A DNA stretch of 64,000 nt, from NCBI GenBank assembly GCA_000711775.1, contig ARYC01000113.1:62001-126000 (forward strand), given 5' to 3'. The notes under the pieces are model-generated. The model saw nothing but the letters and a program-made list of their open reading frames with translations, had not been told where the DNA came from and did not search any database. This document shows, piece after piece, positions 46,788 to 59,029 of the stretch; position 1 is the first letter of the stretch; each line of letters starts with the position of its first letter. Origin of the DNA: Oxytricha trifallax (lineage: Eukaryota > Ciliophora > Spirotrichea > Sporadotrichida > Oxytrichidae). The translations under genes were made by a program, and so were the position numbers.

Positions 46788-47724
46788 TCATTCATTTAAA
46801 TTTAAGACTTATTTATCAACATTCATTCTTCCTTCTCTTGTACATAATATTGTCCTATCTTAACTTACTTTTTTGCAGCTGCTTTAAATCAAGTTTACTG
46901 TATCGATAGGCAAGTTATGCTTAAGATTATACAGCAGCAGTATCTTGTAGTGAGTCTTGATTTAACTCCAAAAGAATTCGATTCCATTAAATTATGGGCT
47001 GTATGGAACGTTATATACAGGAGTTATTTTTAGCTCTTCATAAGCTTTCTTTGGCACTTTAGTCTTATGAACTAGGAGTTGTCAACATTAAGGATGATCT
47101 CTTTGTCAGTGTATATATCTTTTAGCATTTTAAAGAACTCAATATTCTGCCCTCGCTTAATAATGCGAGTATGAATGACATAAGTTTCAAGTATTAATAA
47201 AAGTCTTGAAGATAAACACAGCTTCATCTGCATGTATGAACTTGATGTTATTATCAAAAGCTCTCTGCATTTAATTACAGATATAGTTAAAAATATAACT
47301 AAAATATGGTACTGTAAAATCAATCACTCTGTTGACAGCCTTGAAAATAATGCCATTTCTTCTATGTATAATCTAAGGAGAGATATGCATGCCATGAAAC
47401 TAGCTAATCAAGAGGATAGTGGGCCCAATACTTTAAAGTTTCAAAGTCTTAGAGTAACCGAGGCATTCATAATGGGACTGAGAGGACTTTTATTTTCTTG
47501 TAGAATGTTTTCAAGATCCAGAATTGAAATGGTAAACAGCTAGCAGACAGTGACATCTAACAGTTAAGACACTTTTGTGTAGAAACTTTGCTAGAGCCTT
47601 ATAATTCAGTACTGATTTTACTTAATCTATATTAATACTTATACCATACATAAACTTCAGCAGTAAATCTAAATATTATTAATAAAAAATAGACCTTAAA
47701 ATTTTGATTATTTCTATTGTTCAT
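46788..47724 (-). pseudogene. TBE DDE transposase, copy 2, decayed
   Basis: Collinear with 29569-30608; the C-terminus reads QVLNLNE then TGA at the same place as LDLSE-TGA in copy 1. Recognisable pieces include EIILNVDNS near the second Asp (47072-47100). Many frame breaks. The start at 47724 is approximate. Confidence 0.7.
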
Positions 47725-47829
47725 TTTGCAAATTGGCAAATTTCTCTATTAATCCCAATAAGACCCCAACTATACCCTAAAAATTAAACCGCTTAAATAC
47801 CTCATTAAGGGGTGTTGAGGTTTTGATTA

Positions 47830-48250
47830 TATCTCAAGTTAATTAAAGTCCAGGCCAAGGAGAACTGTAAAACCTTCCATGTTTAATTATTAATGTTTTA
47901 TAATATAATTTTTTAATTTTTAACTTTCAAACATTGAAAGCATTCATCTATTAATTTATCTCTTAAAATAGGACACCAGACAATCTTTTAAGCAATTGTT
48001 CGCTGGACAATCACTTGTTAACGATGTCCGTTCTATCATTTATTTTTCTTTATTTACCAAATGTAATATAGAAAATCAGAGTTAGATATAAAATAGTATT
48101 CTATGTATTCCTGGTAAATAGAAAGGCTCAACCATAATCATCAAAGATATTCGAAAAGGCACCCTATATATCCAAAATAAAATATAACAAGATTTATTAT
48201 TGGGAATTAAATAAATCATTTAAAATTAAGAAAATATATAGAATTTTAAG
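47830..48250 (+). CDS. Candidate coding segment directly flanking TBE copy 2
   Basis: From the right ATT a + frame runs about 140 codons with no TGA: ISQVNQSPGQGELQNLPCL, FQTLKAFIYQFISQNRTPD, NLLSNCSLDNHLLTMSVLSF, KAQPQSSKIFEKAPYISK, NKIYYWELNKSFKIKK. It ends in the foldback at 48250. Less AT-rich than usual here. On the left side of the TBE the frame meets a TGA, so interruption of a gene is not proven. No family recognised. Confidence 0.42.
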
Positions 48251-48594
48251 AGGGGGGAAGTTTCCTGCACCTACTAAAGTTTCCCGACTCCTTTGGAAGT
48301 TTTCAGCCCCAACATTAAAATTTAAGATTATACATTAACCCTATATAAAAATTATTTTAACATAATTTCAAGGTTTATATTTATCTATGGTCTTTTTTTA
48401 TATTGTAAATATGTTGAATTTATTATTTTAAATATAATCAATGCTACTTTGATAAAATATTTGAAATTTTTATCATGATAAAGAAAAAAATAGATGTTAA
48501 AATATGAATTATTAAAAATAATTGGTGATATAAATTTTGAGAAATGAATAAAAATTTTTTATTTTTATGTGGGGGCAGGAAACTTTCTCCCAAA
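48250..48594. repeat. Foldback element, family M (G-run ends)
   Basis: GGGGGGAAGTTTCCTGCACC at the left and GGGGGCAGGAAACTTTCTCC at the right are inverted copies. The middle is AT-rich and poorly paired, so only the ends are conserved. An old, short non-autonomous element. Confidence 0.6.
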
Positions 48595-48802
48595 TTGATT
48601 TTATAGGTAAGAAATGACAAGTTAAAAAGAAATTTTAATATTGGTTCGTAGTTTTTTACTAAAAAAGTTAGCTGCATTTTAGAGTGTAAACTTTTTCATT
48701 AAATTATAAAGGCATTTACTATATCAATAATAGTAAATTAAAACTTTTACTATATACAAAATGCCTATAATTTTTTTTAAAAAAAATATTAATTTAGTAT
48801 AA

Positions 48803-48934
48803 AGTTTTAGATCTTTTTATACTTTTGTTTCAATGACCAATTCCATGAGGGAAGATATTCTAACAAAAGAGTTAACTGATAATATTTCTGCCAATAAAAC
48901 ACGAAAAATAGTAGGATTTTAATATTTACTCTGA
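48803..48934 (+). CDS. Candidate coding island, unknown
   Basis: Reads SFRSFYTFVSMTNSMREDI, LTKELTDNISANKTRKIVGF, then TGA. The last third overlaps the dispersed repeat shared with about 24590-24740, so it may be part of a repeat rather than a gene. Confidence 0.25.
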
Positions 48935-49254
48935 TAATTTTTTAAGTATTGTTTTTTTTCTGTATCATTAGCATTTTTACCTTTGTCATCATATTTAATG
49001 ATTCCATTTTTATTACTTCATTCCTTTAAAATTTTTCATATTAATTTGTTCTAGAAATATTGTATTAATTTAATATCAACATTTAATTCTCTTAAAAGGC
49101 AACAAATACAAATTATTTTTAATTTCGTATTAAGATCTTACTTTTTGTTTAATTTAAAAAATATAATTATATTAAGTTGAAAATATTTATGGATGTAGAT
49201 ATGATTAAAGTTATGAAATTATAAATGAAACGAAATCCAAAAATAAAAACTACT

Positions 49255-49415
49255 AATTATTGAAGAATATTTTTATAATCTCCCTTTGATTATTGTTTCC
49301 TTGATGCGGTTCATTCTCTTTTTATGATTAATTTGATTCTTCTTCATCATTTTCAGTAAAGAGACCTGAATTGGTAGATTTCCTATATTCTTTTAGTATT
49401 GCAAACCATCAATAT
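49255..49415 (-). CDS. Candidate coding segment, acidic hydrophilic protein
   Basis: The minus strand reads WFAILKEYRKSTNSGLFTEN, then DEEESNQSQKENEPHQGNNN and QREIIKI. The acidic and Gln-rich composition, with TAA as Gln, is not what random AT DNA gives, so this short island is one of the more convincing. It is bounded by AT-rich DNA on both sides, as a single germline segment would be. Family unknown. Confidence 0.5.
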
Positions 49416-51602
49416 TTAAAATTTATTTTCAATTATTAAAATTTGAATGGAAAAAGTTATTAAATATAATTTAATAACTAATTATTTTTAATATATCTGA
49501 TTAAAAAATTTATAAATAAAATCATGATAAATACTTATACAACACTTATAAAGAATATATTTCATTGTTTAATTATTTTAAATTGTAATAGTATTATTAT
49601 ATTTTATGAATAATTAAATTTACAAACTAATTAAAATTGCTTTAATTTATATAATAGTGCAAATTGTTATTAAAAAACAATAAAATTATTTATTTTATTA
49701 TTTAATATATTTTATTTTTGTAGTGAATTAGAATTTATCTCTTTACAAGTTCATTTAATTTATCGAATTGATTTTAAAAATAAAATTAAGTTTAATTTGA
49801 AGTAATTTGTTACATAATTCTATAATCTTAAATATAATCTCTAACTATCTTTTATGATTCAAAAAATAGTTCCATTTATTGCAAATCGTAGTTATTTAAA
49901 TTGATTTATATCGAGCAAGTTCTATATTGTCAGATTTTGTGAAATTTATATGCATTTTAATACAATAAATACTAATCCATTTAATCAATCAAATTATATA
50001 AAAGTAACAATTATTAAAAAAGTAAAGATTATTATATAAAATTAATCAGTACATCTAAATTGATGAATTTTGTTAATTTTAAGTTTATATAATATATAAT
50101 AAAAAGCTGCTTAGATAATAGTTAGTTAACATATAAGAAATCTTATAAATTATAAGAAAAAAAAATAAAATAAAGAAAAAAAAGATGCTGCATATGTTAA
50201 ATGATTATCATATTATGCGATTTTATAATTTATAATAAATTAAAATATTTTGGATGTAAGTTTGCTCAATTCAAATTTTATTTATAGTAGGGAATATTTG
50301 AAATTAACAATTTATATAAATTTTGTATTCATCTTATTTTAAGAATAAACAATAAAATAGAGAAAATTACTTTTATCTTTCAATCTAATTCTTTTTTAAT
50401 TTATAGAAATATATCATTTAATATCGAAATGATTTTTTAATTATTCTTTTTAAAAAAATGAGTATTTACAAATATTTTTGATTTATATTGTGAAATTTTT
50501 GCAATATACGATTTAAATTTTATAGAATCAATGGGGAATAATAAAAAGGATGTTAAGAATTGTAAATTAAGAGTTAAAATTCGATAATAAAATAAAATTA
50601 ATGGTTTTATTCAATTTTATAAATCATTAAGCCACTTATTTGTTTTGCTTTTTTTACTTGGCAATTTGAAAAGTCAAGATTGTTGAATATACAGATATAA
50701 TTCAATTTTTATTTTGTTTTAATTTACAATAAATATATCCTCTTCTTTTATAAAATTATGATTATATTCAATATCATAATATCTCATCAAATTTTGACTA
50801 TATTTTTTGTTATAAACTTATAATATAATCGTACTTTATTCGTGATTTATTAATTAATAATAATATGATTAATTATAAGTTAAGGAAAGCAATCAATTAT
50901 AATCAAAATTAGATAACCTTTTATTTATATTATTAACTATAATAAATATCATATATTGTATATATTTATTTACATTTACAGAATTATTTTTTATTTATAT
51001 TCATATAATAGTACAATTAATAAATTATTTAATCTAGTACAAATTAATTAATTTTCTGAGAAAATTTGGAATTCCTCAAAATTAAATGAATATTCTGTCT
51101 AATAAATAATTAAAGTAAAATCTAAAATATAATGTTTTAAACACGCTGAACTAAATTAAAAAAATTTCTATAAAATATTAATAAATATTTTATTTATTAA
51201 TATTTTACATTTAATTCTTTTTGTAATAATGTTGAAGTTAATTAAAATTAAATATATTTATCATTAATTAGTATTTGAAATATAGAAATATCATAATTCT
51301 AATTTTAGTTCCATTATATTTTAAAATAAATAACTTATTAAAATATCATTATTCAAATTATTATTTAATTACTTTTTTATTTATCGTTGTATTCTACTTA
51401 AGAATATAAAGTTAATTTACTATTTTACTTAAAATATATCATTTAATTAATGCTCTCAACTTATTATTTATATAAAATGCAATAATAAAATTAGAGAAAA
51501 TTAGAGTTTAAGATTACTACAAAGAATCAATGAGAGATGTAAATTTTTGAAAAATACTTTAATAAATATAAAAAATTAAAACTCTTAATTAATCAATTAA
51601 AA
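49416..51602. other. AT-rich spacer
   Basis: About 2.2 kb of very AT-rich DNA with no inverted repeat or supportable coding frame. Confidence 0.4.
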
Positions 51603-52965
51603 CGTTTTAAATTTTGCAGCTCGTATCTGGCTTAATATATATTTCAGTCTTTAGTATTCCTCCAAAAAAACTTTAATTATCTTATACTCGTTCTCATTAA
51701 TTTATATACTATTAAATAGTTTTTAGTGTTATAAGATTTTCAACTTATTTAAGGAATTTTTCTAGGGTAATTTCTCGTTGTTTTTATTAATTATCTCAGT
51801 TAAATTTAGAAATTCACAAAGATATGTCTTGAAATCTCTAATTGTACATTAGATATACTTTAACATACTAAAAGGGATATAAATTAATTTAATCTGCTAT
51901 AATGAAATATGATTAAGTTGTTTATAGGGAGACATATCTTAGTTCTTATTATAGTTTAGACCATATTAAACCCATTTTTTAAAAATTTTATAAATATTAA
52001 TTTTGATTATTTTTCCTTTTATCTATTAATTAATAAAAAATTAGTTAGTACTTTCTATTTTATATTATTTTAATATTTTATATTAATTTATAAATTATAT
52101 TATTTTCCTTATAATTTACTCAAATAAATTTAAGATTTTGCAGTTGAATATATAAAACAAAGCATAAATATTATATATTACACAGTAGATACAAAAGAGT
52201 AGACTTCTCAATCTGTAAAGCGGCAACGGTTATTTTTTCTCTCAAAATTTACAACTACTTCATAAATTTTTCTCTCATTATGTCTTTGAAATTATATATT
52301 TTACTCAAAGATGTCTCAGAAGAGAACTTATAGAGATATAAAAATAAATAAATAAGACCTCTACTAAATTTGAGTAAGAAAAACATTAAAAAGAAGTTCT
52401 TATATAAGATATGCCATTTGAGGATTTTAATGTTTTCTTGAATGTTAAAAAGATAAATTTTTAGTTGATGTGAGCGACATTTAGGAGCTCAAGATTTGAG
52501 AAACCATTTATTAAAATAATTTTTATGATGGCAGTATATGATCTCTCTTTTAACTTAATTTAATATGAAAATTATTCTTGAGATAAAGAATAAAAATACA
52601 ATTATATATTTATCTTTTTGATTTATAATTTAAAAATATTGATTTAGTTTTTGAGATTTATAATAACTAAAATTTATTTAAAATTAATTATATCTAAATA
52701 AACTTATAAATATAAAATTATTTGTATTCTTTATAAATTTAATAATATTTTATTAAAAATTATAAATATTATTTCTAGACAATGTGGAAGACAGGACAGC
52801 AATTTGCATGACAGACAATCACTCTTGCTAACAGCAGCAGTTCCTCTTGTCAAATTATAAGTTTGACTGAAGAAAAGAGGCAAGACTATCTTTCATTTTT
52901 AATCCATCAATGCAGTTGTTGTTGCTGTTGTTTCCAACAGCATATATATTATCGGTCCTCGATTA
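51603..52965 (+). CDS. Candidate germline gene in several segments, unknown function
   Basis: Three + strand blocks. 51603-51905 reads KFCSSYLAQYIFQSLVFLQ and YLSQIQKFTKICLEISNCTL, a 100-codon open frame ending in TGA. 52181-52441 reads RYKRVDFSICKAATVIFSL and LLKDVSEENLQRYKNKQIRP, and is overtaken by a second frame at 52411-52581 (MPFEDFNVFLNVKKINFQLM, TGA, ATFRSSRFEKPFIKIIFMMA). 52780-52965 reads SLTEEKRQDYLSFLIHQCS followed by a Cys run. AT-rich gaps separate the blocks, as IESs would. No family recognised; IES boundaries not resolved. Confidence 0.4.
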
Positions 52966-53285
52966 AATAATTGTGTTTAATCTATTTAAAAATACAAGTT
53001 TTCAATGAATCTTTATTTACGTTAATAATATATTTAATATAAAAATTATGAAAAGATAAATTAATTTAAAAGATTAAAATTAATTTATAAATAAATTAAT
53101 AAAAATTATTAATTATTATATAAAGTGACATTATAAATATACTTTAACAATAAAAATATTCTTAATATATATTATTACAAATAGTTAAAAGTAAATAATA
53201 AAAAAATTCTATAAATTTATAATAAGTCTAAATAAATTTGATTTTAATTGCAATTTAAGATCCATATTCATTTTATAAGTTAGAA

Positions 53286-54292
53286 GATTATTTTTAATTT
53301 TAGATATTAAGCGAGTATAATTAAAATGTGGAGACTGTTTAAAATAAATAAAAAAAGAGATCAAATAAAATTATGTTCATATCAATATACATGTGTTAAG
53401 ATAAAACAGTCACTAATTTGAAATATGTTTGAGTAGATCCTTATTTAACTTTAATTAATTAATCAACTATCTAAAAATGGAATTTTTGTTTTTTCAACTT
53501 TTCTGATTCATTTCTATTTTAGGGCAGTGATCAAGTTGATGCTGTAGCTGATCTTTAAAGTTTTTCATAAATTTTTCATAGATATCTTCAGGGTATCCTC
53601 AGGATATCTTCCTCAAGAAATTTAAATTGAGGAGAGTGTGGAGTTTAACATCAACTATAACAGTAGTAATAGCACTAATAACATTAATAATCTCAAAATC
53701 AAGCATTATTAGGAGTCTGAGATTTTTCAAAAACATCTATATTTTCTTAAATTCATAGTTGGAAGACCTAATTTTGAAGATGGTGATGAAGATGATGTTG
53801 ATTAAAAAGATGAAAAAATCTGCGATGTAAAATTTTTAAATTCTCTAGAATTTCTACCAAACTCCTAATAATGCTTGATTTTGAGATTATTAATGTTATT
53901 AGTGCTATTACTACTGTTATAGTTGATGTTAAACTCCACACTCTCCTCAATTTAAATTTCTTGAGGAAGATATCCTGAGGATACCCTGAAGATATCTATG
54001 AAAAATTTATGAAAAACTTTAAAGATCAGCTACAGCATCAACTTGATCACTGCCCTAAAATAGAAATGAATCAGAAAAGTTGAAAAAAACAAAAATTCCA
54101 TTTTTAGATAGTTGATTAATTAATTCAAGTTAAATAAGCATCTACTCAAACTTAATTCAAATTAGTGACTGTTTGATCTTAATACATGTGTATTGATATG
54201 AACATAATTTTATTTGATCTCTTTTTTTATTTATTTTAAACAGTCTCCACATTTTAATTATACTCGCTTAATATCTAAAATTAAAAATAATT
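53286..54292. repeat. Large foldback element, family J, nearly identical arms
   Basis: Arms 53286-53716 and 53861-54292 (about 430 bp) match with only a few differences by eye; the loop is about 144 bp. The arms include a block of moderate GC (GCAGTGATCAAGTTGATGCT, GGATATCTTCCTCAAG) unlike the flanks. Open frames in the arms are shadows of each other. No TIR-type end motif or target duplication found. Confidence 0.92.
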
Positions 54293-57005
54293 ATTTTAAA
54301 AATATTTTATTTCTAACATATATATATATATACAGAAAATTGATTATAAAAAATTCAGAAAAATAAAGAAACTTACCATGCCAAAGAATAAAAAACTGGA
54401 CAATTCATAATCAGAGCTAGAAGCTTCAGTCTAAAAAATATAAAAAGGGGAATTGAAGTATTTAATCAATGTGCAAATATGCAAATATATGACAAAACTT
54501 AAATATGTTAGCTGAATGAAAACCATTCTCCTACATCTAAACCATTAAAATTATCATAAAAATTATAAAAATTTCTGCCCATTTCAACTTATACTAAGAA
54601 GTTTATTTATAAATTACTTTTCCTATTTATAGCACATATTTTTCTGTACAAACTTTTCTCAATTAAAGGCATATTTTTCACAACATCTGGAGATTCTAAG
54701 GTAAGATAATCTTCATTTCAAGATTTTATGAGTGGAATTAATTTATCAGTTATTAAAATTAGGTGGAAAGCATATAGAATATTTATTTAAATAGTATTAC
54801 AAAATTTGGGGGTGTAATCGCTTTGCACAGTAATTAAATCCTTATTTTTAAAAAACAAAGTTTGTTCTTAAATTCTATAAATTTTAATTTTTAATAAAAA
54901 AATCAAATCATTTAAATATTCTTATATTTTATTTTAAATTAATTAACAAAGTGCATATTTTATCAAAATAAATTCTAAATTGAGATAATTTTTAATAACA
55001 AATTATAATTCTAAATGTGTCTATCAATAATTAATACATATAATACTACAGGATTACTTTTTGGATTTGGAAAATAAAATTATAATTTATAATAATTATT
55101 AAAAGTTAATTTTCTTGAAACCTAGAAAATCTTTTGTTCGTTTGATAGAGATATAAAATCAAATGTCTTTATAATTGGCGGTACCGCTCTATTTCATCCT
55201 TTAAATGAGATAACTTTACTAAAATTTTAGCAACAAATTAAACTAATCAAAACTACGATAAATTTAAAAATCTAGTAATCTCGCTCCGGGGATGTGATAT
55301 ATGGTATCGACATTTGAAAACACCCGTTAATTTTTAATTTTCTTAAAAAAAGCAAAAAATTGTCTTATTTATTTGAAATTTAACTGCTTTAAATTAAAAT
55401 AATTAGTAATTTGATTATAATTAATCTTCTTAATTCAAAATATATTCTATAGTAATAAATTGAACTAGTTTTAGTTTCATAAATTAATTTTAGATTCTAA
55501 AAAATACAAATCAATTGTAGTGAAACATCATAATGATGTTCTTAATTTAAAAAAAGGGGGGGGGGTACCTGTCTCACAACTACATTTTTTAGACATAAAC
55601 CAAAAATGTCATAGTTCTGATCAAATTTGGGTCAAATTCTAATAATAAGGTAATAAAATTAATGTTTTGCAACTCTTAAGATGATTAAAGTTACAAATAA
55701 ATGCACTTTTATCATAAAATTCATTATATTTCATATGGATTTTGACACGAAAGGTAATAATCATTTTTGCATTAAATAATTAAATGTAAAAACGTCTTCT
55801 TATTTATTGACTCAATTTGCTCTTCATTAAATTTCAGATTTTACTATTTTAATTTCTTAAAACAAAAAGTAACCTAAAATTAGATGAAATGGCAGAAAAT
55901 CTAAAACTCACAATGAAAGTAATTTGTAGCATGTTGGTTCTTTTGATGTTATATTAGGAAGATTTAAATGCCTAACTTTTGTTTATTTTTAATTGTATAA
56001 TTTATATATTATAAATATTTCGTTTATTTTAATGAAAAATTGCTTTTAAAATAATATAATTAATAAGATTATTAAATTTATTAATTAAAAGATTGATATA
56101 AATATTTATTTATATAATTTATTCTATTTACTTTTAATATAATTTAATAATTGAATAATTAATATTATAAATCTAAAATTAATGTAATACTAATTAGATA
56201 ATAATTGAAATATCTATTAAAAAATTTTATTATTCAAAATTACCTGTAATTAAATATATTTTTAAATTAAATTCTATTATAAATTGAAAAATTATATTAA
56301 AAAAATTATAATTAAACTAAAATATGCATCTTTCCTGAACTTAATAATAAAAAAATTCGTTATTTATAGTTAATTGATTTTTTTAATATTGATAAGACAA
56401 TAATAAGATTATATATATTTAAATACTATTATTGTATTAAAAATTTATAAATATTAATTATAATAAATTTTATATTTATTAAAAAATGTTTTTAAATGTT
56501 CGTTCGAGTGGAATTTTAAATAGAAAAAATTACTAAAGCATTATTTTTTTTAAATTTGAGCAGATTATAAATTTATATTTAAGCAAAAATATTTCAAAAG
56601 AAATCTCAATAATTAAGTTATTTTAGTTATTAAGAATTTAATTGTAATAACACATATAATTTTAATAAATAATGGAATTATTAGAGTTATTAGCAAATGA
56701 AAGCACAATACCTTTACTCACACTATCACTTTTTTTAATTGAAATTATTTATTTTTATTAAAACCGCATAGATAAATTAAAAACGATTATTGGAGCTTAG
56801 TACAATTAAATTTAAAATTAATTTTAATTAGCTGAAATTAAATATAATTGGACTATAATCGAGTTAACACCTTGATCGGATTAATTTATAAAGACAATTA
56901 ATTAGATCATTAGTTTTTTCAATTAACCCAAACATTAAAATTGTAAGTCAAAAACAAGTAATTTTTAATATAACTACACTTAACTCCAATCATCCTCGCT
57001 CATGT
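54293..57005. other. AT-rich DNA with remnants of foldback families
   Basis: 55174-55330 is a decayed core of family B (TTGGCGGTACC, CTCGCTCCGGGGATG). 55555-55566 is a G run followed by TACCTGTCTCACAAC, possibly one end of a G-run element with no partner. 56815-56985 resembles the interior of the element at 58451-58707. A possible short coding start, MAENLKLTMKVICSMLVLLM (signal-peptide-like), lies at 55889 on +. Otherwise plain AT. Confidence 0.4.
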
Positions 57006-57365
57006 ATATTGTAGGTATACATTCTAAATTGGGAAATTATTTATAATTAAATAATTATTATATCAAATTAGTGGCAGTTAAAGTATAGAGAATTTAAAAT
57101 TAGCTGGAATTTACTATTGGCGGCACTATTTTATTACATCCCCGGAGCGAGATAACTTCAGTTTGATTAAACACCTCTAAATTCATTTAATTATATCATC
57201 ATATTAAAATCTAGTTATCTCGCTCCGGGGATGTAATAAAATAGTGCCGCCAATAGTAAATTCCAGCTAATTTGAGATTCTCTATACTTTAACTGCCACT
57301 AATTTGATATAATAATTATTTAATTATAAATAATTTCCCAATTTAGAATGTATACCTACAATATT
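57006..57365. repeat. Foldback element, family B, third copy
   Basis: Ends TATTGTAGGTATACATT and complement; core TTGGCGGCACTATTTTAT, CATCCCCGGAGCGAGATAAC and their complements. Shorter than the copies at 22364 and 23238 because the GGCCAATTTAAAC block is missing. Confidence 0.9.
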
Positions 57366-58450
57366 TATATATGAGTTTTTATAATTCAATTAAAATTTCT
57401 TAATAAACATCATTTAGTTTAAATAAAATACTTTTATTAACCAAATTGTTAAAATTTGATTAAAATAATTTTTAGAATGAAAATAAATATTTGATTTTTT
57501 TAATTTCTTCATTGATTTAATTTTTATTTTATCATCATAGAATTATTGGGTAAATATCATAATTAGTAAATATTTTTCTTTGAGCATCTAAACCTAATAA
57601 TATAAGTAAATTATTAATAATAATTATAAAAAATATTTTTTCTTTCAAAGAAAAATCGATTTATAATTTAATGACATATTATTTTTGCAGTTTCAAATTT
57701 AAATCAAATTAAATTAAATATTAATTATTCGATAAATCTTCCGCAATTATAATTAAAGATCTGTCTCTAACATTGCATTTTTTGGAAATAAACTTAAATA
57801 ACAAGATATTTGTATATAATTATTTTTAATAATACATTAATTTATTATTACAATAATTATTTTTTTATCAATTTTATATTATATTCATTTTTAAAAACAA
57901 TTATCAAATTTAAATGAATAAATCTTAATTTATTTTTTATAATTTAAATTAATTATTTATGTAATTAAGGTAAATATTATATATCATTTAAATAAGTTAA
58001 CCATTTTGTTTGAAATATAAATAATTCTCACAATATTTATATATTTAATTTGATCAAAAACCTAAATATTACTTGTATATAAAAATAATATATAATTATT
58101 TTAATTAATCTTTTAATTGATTAAGCTGTTCTAAAAATAGCATTGGATAAATTAAAAAGATATAATTTTTATTAGTTCTTATTAAAATATATTTAATTTT
58201 TTAATCAATAATTAAGTTTTAATTATTGTTTATTATTTAATTTATATAATGTGATAATATTAAAATTATTCAAATGAATGATTTTTAAAATTAAATCAGT
58301 TATTATTTATTATTTTAAGATTAATGCTCAAAAGTAAAGTTATAAGAAATTTTACTATAAAATACTTTAACTTGCTTCGAAATCATGTTTTATGATATTA
58401 ATTAATTTTTTAATTTAACAAAACTTAATCATATTATAAATTATGTATAT
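57366..58450. other. AT-rich spacer
   Basis: Nothing recognisable beyond homopolymer-rich AT DNA. Confidence 0.4.
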
Positions 58451-58707
58451 AAAACCCCATCGATCAATTAAGACACGAAGATTGGGGTAAAGAACAATTA
58501 ATTAAAAATTATTTTTTATTAGCTGAGATTAAATAGGCTAAAATCAAATTAACAAACCCTAATTGGTTTATTTTATAAGGGCAATTAATCGAGCCAATAG
58601 TTTTCATAATTAACCCAAGCATTATAATTATGCGCCAATTATAATTAATTTTTAATTTAATTGTTCTTTTCCCCAATCTTCGTGTATTAATTGATCTATG
58701 GGGTTTT
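58451..58707. repeat. 257-bp foldback with telomere-like AAAACCCC ends (family K)
   Basis: AAAACCCCAT.GATCAATTAA followed by ACACGAAGATTGGGG at the left and the complement at the right. The interior pairs only partly. The C4A4-type terminus recalls TBE ends, but the rest is unrelated, so it could be an independent non-autonomous element. Confidence 0.8.
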
Positions 58708-59029
58708 ATAATTTTTCTTAATCTTGAGTTAATTTCTCTTAAATTGTTATTGTTTTATTTGAAATAAATAAATATAAATATTTTAATTATAATTTAATCA
58801 AATTTTAAATTATATTTAAGGAAATCCGACATCAAAAAAATAAAAAAATAATTTAAAAATAAAAGTATTAAATATTTGTATTATCAAAATATTATTAACT
58901 TTTCTTTTTGAAATTATAATGAATATTTTTTTCAAAAGTATAAAGCAAATTAAGTATCTCAAGATAATAATATTATAATAAATATTTTAAGAAAATAATT
59001 GATTTATAATACATTAATTTTAAATTAAT
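58708..59029. other. AT-rich spacer
   Basis: No gene or repeat recognised. Confidence 0.4.

Larger units (their letters stand above)
43497..47826. mobile_element. TBE-family transposon, copy 2 (older, carries an insertion)
   Basis: ATT target copies at 43494-43496 and 47827-47829 flank ends AAAAACCCCAAAACCCC (first C changed to A) and the complement with further changes. Gene order and strands match copy 1. It has many more substitutions and frame breaks than copy 1 and contains a 464-bp foldback insertion, so it is clearly older. Without that insertion it would be about 3.87 kb. Confidence 0.92.

Noticed and set aside
47072-47543. Two opposed ORFs as independent genes
   Set aside because: Both lie in the decayed transposase of TBE copy 2; the + frame is a shadow.
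53768-53950. His-rich minus-strand ORF in the large hairpin
   Set aside because: It reads from the loop into one arm and is mirrored by the other arm; there is no sign of independent coding.
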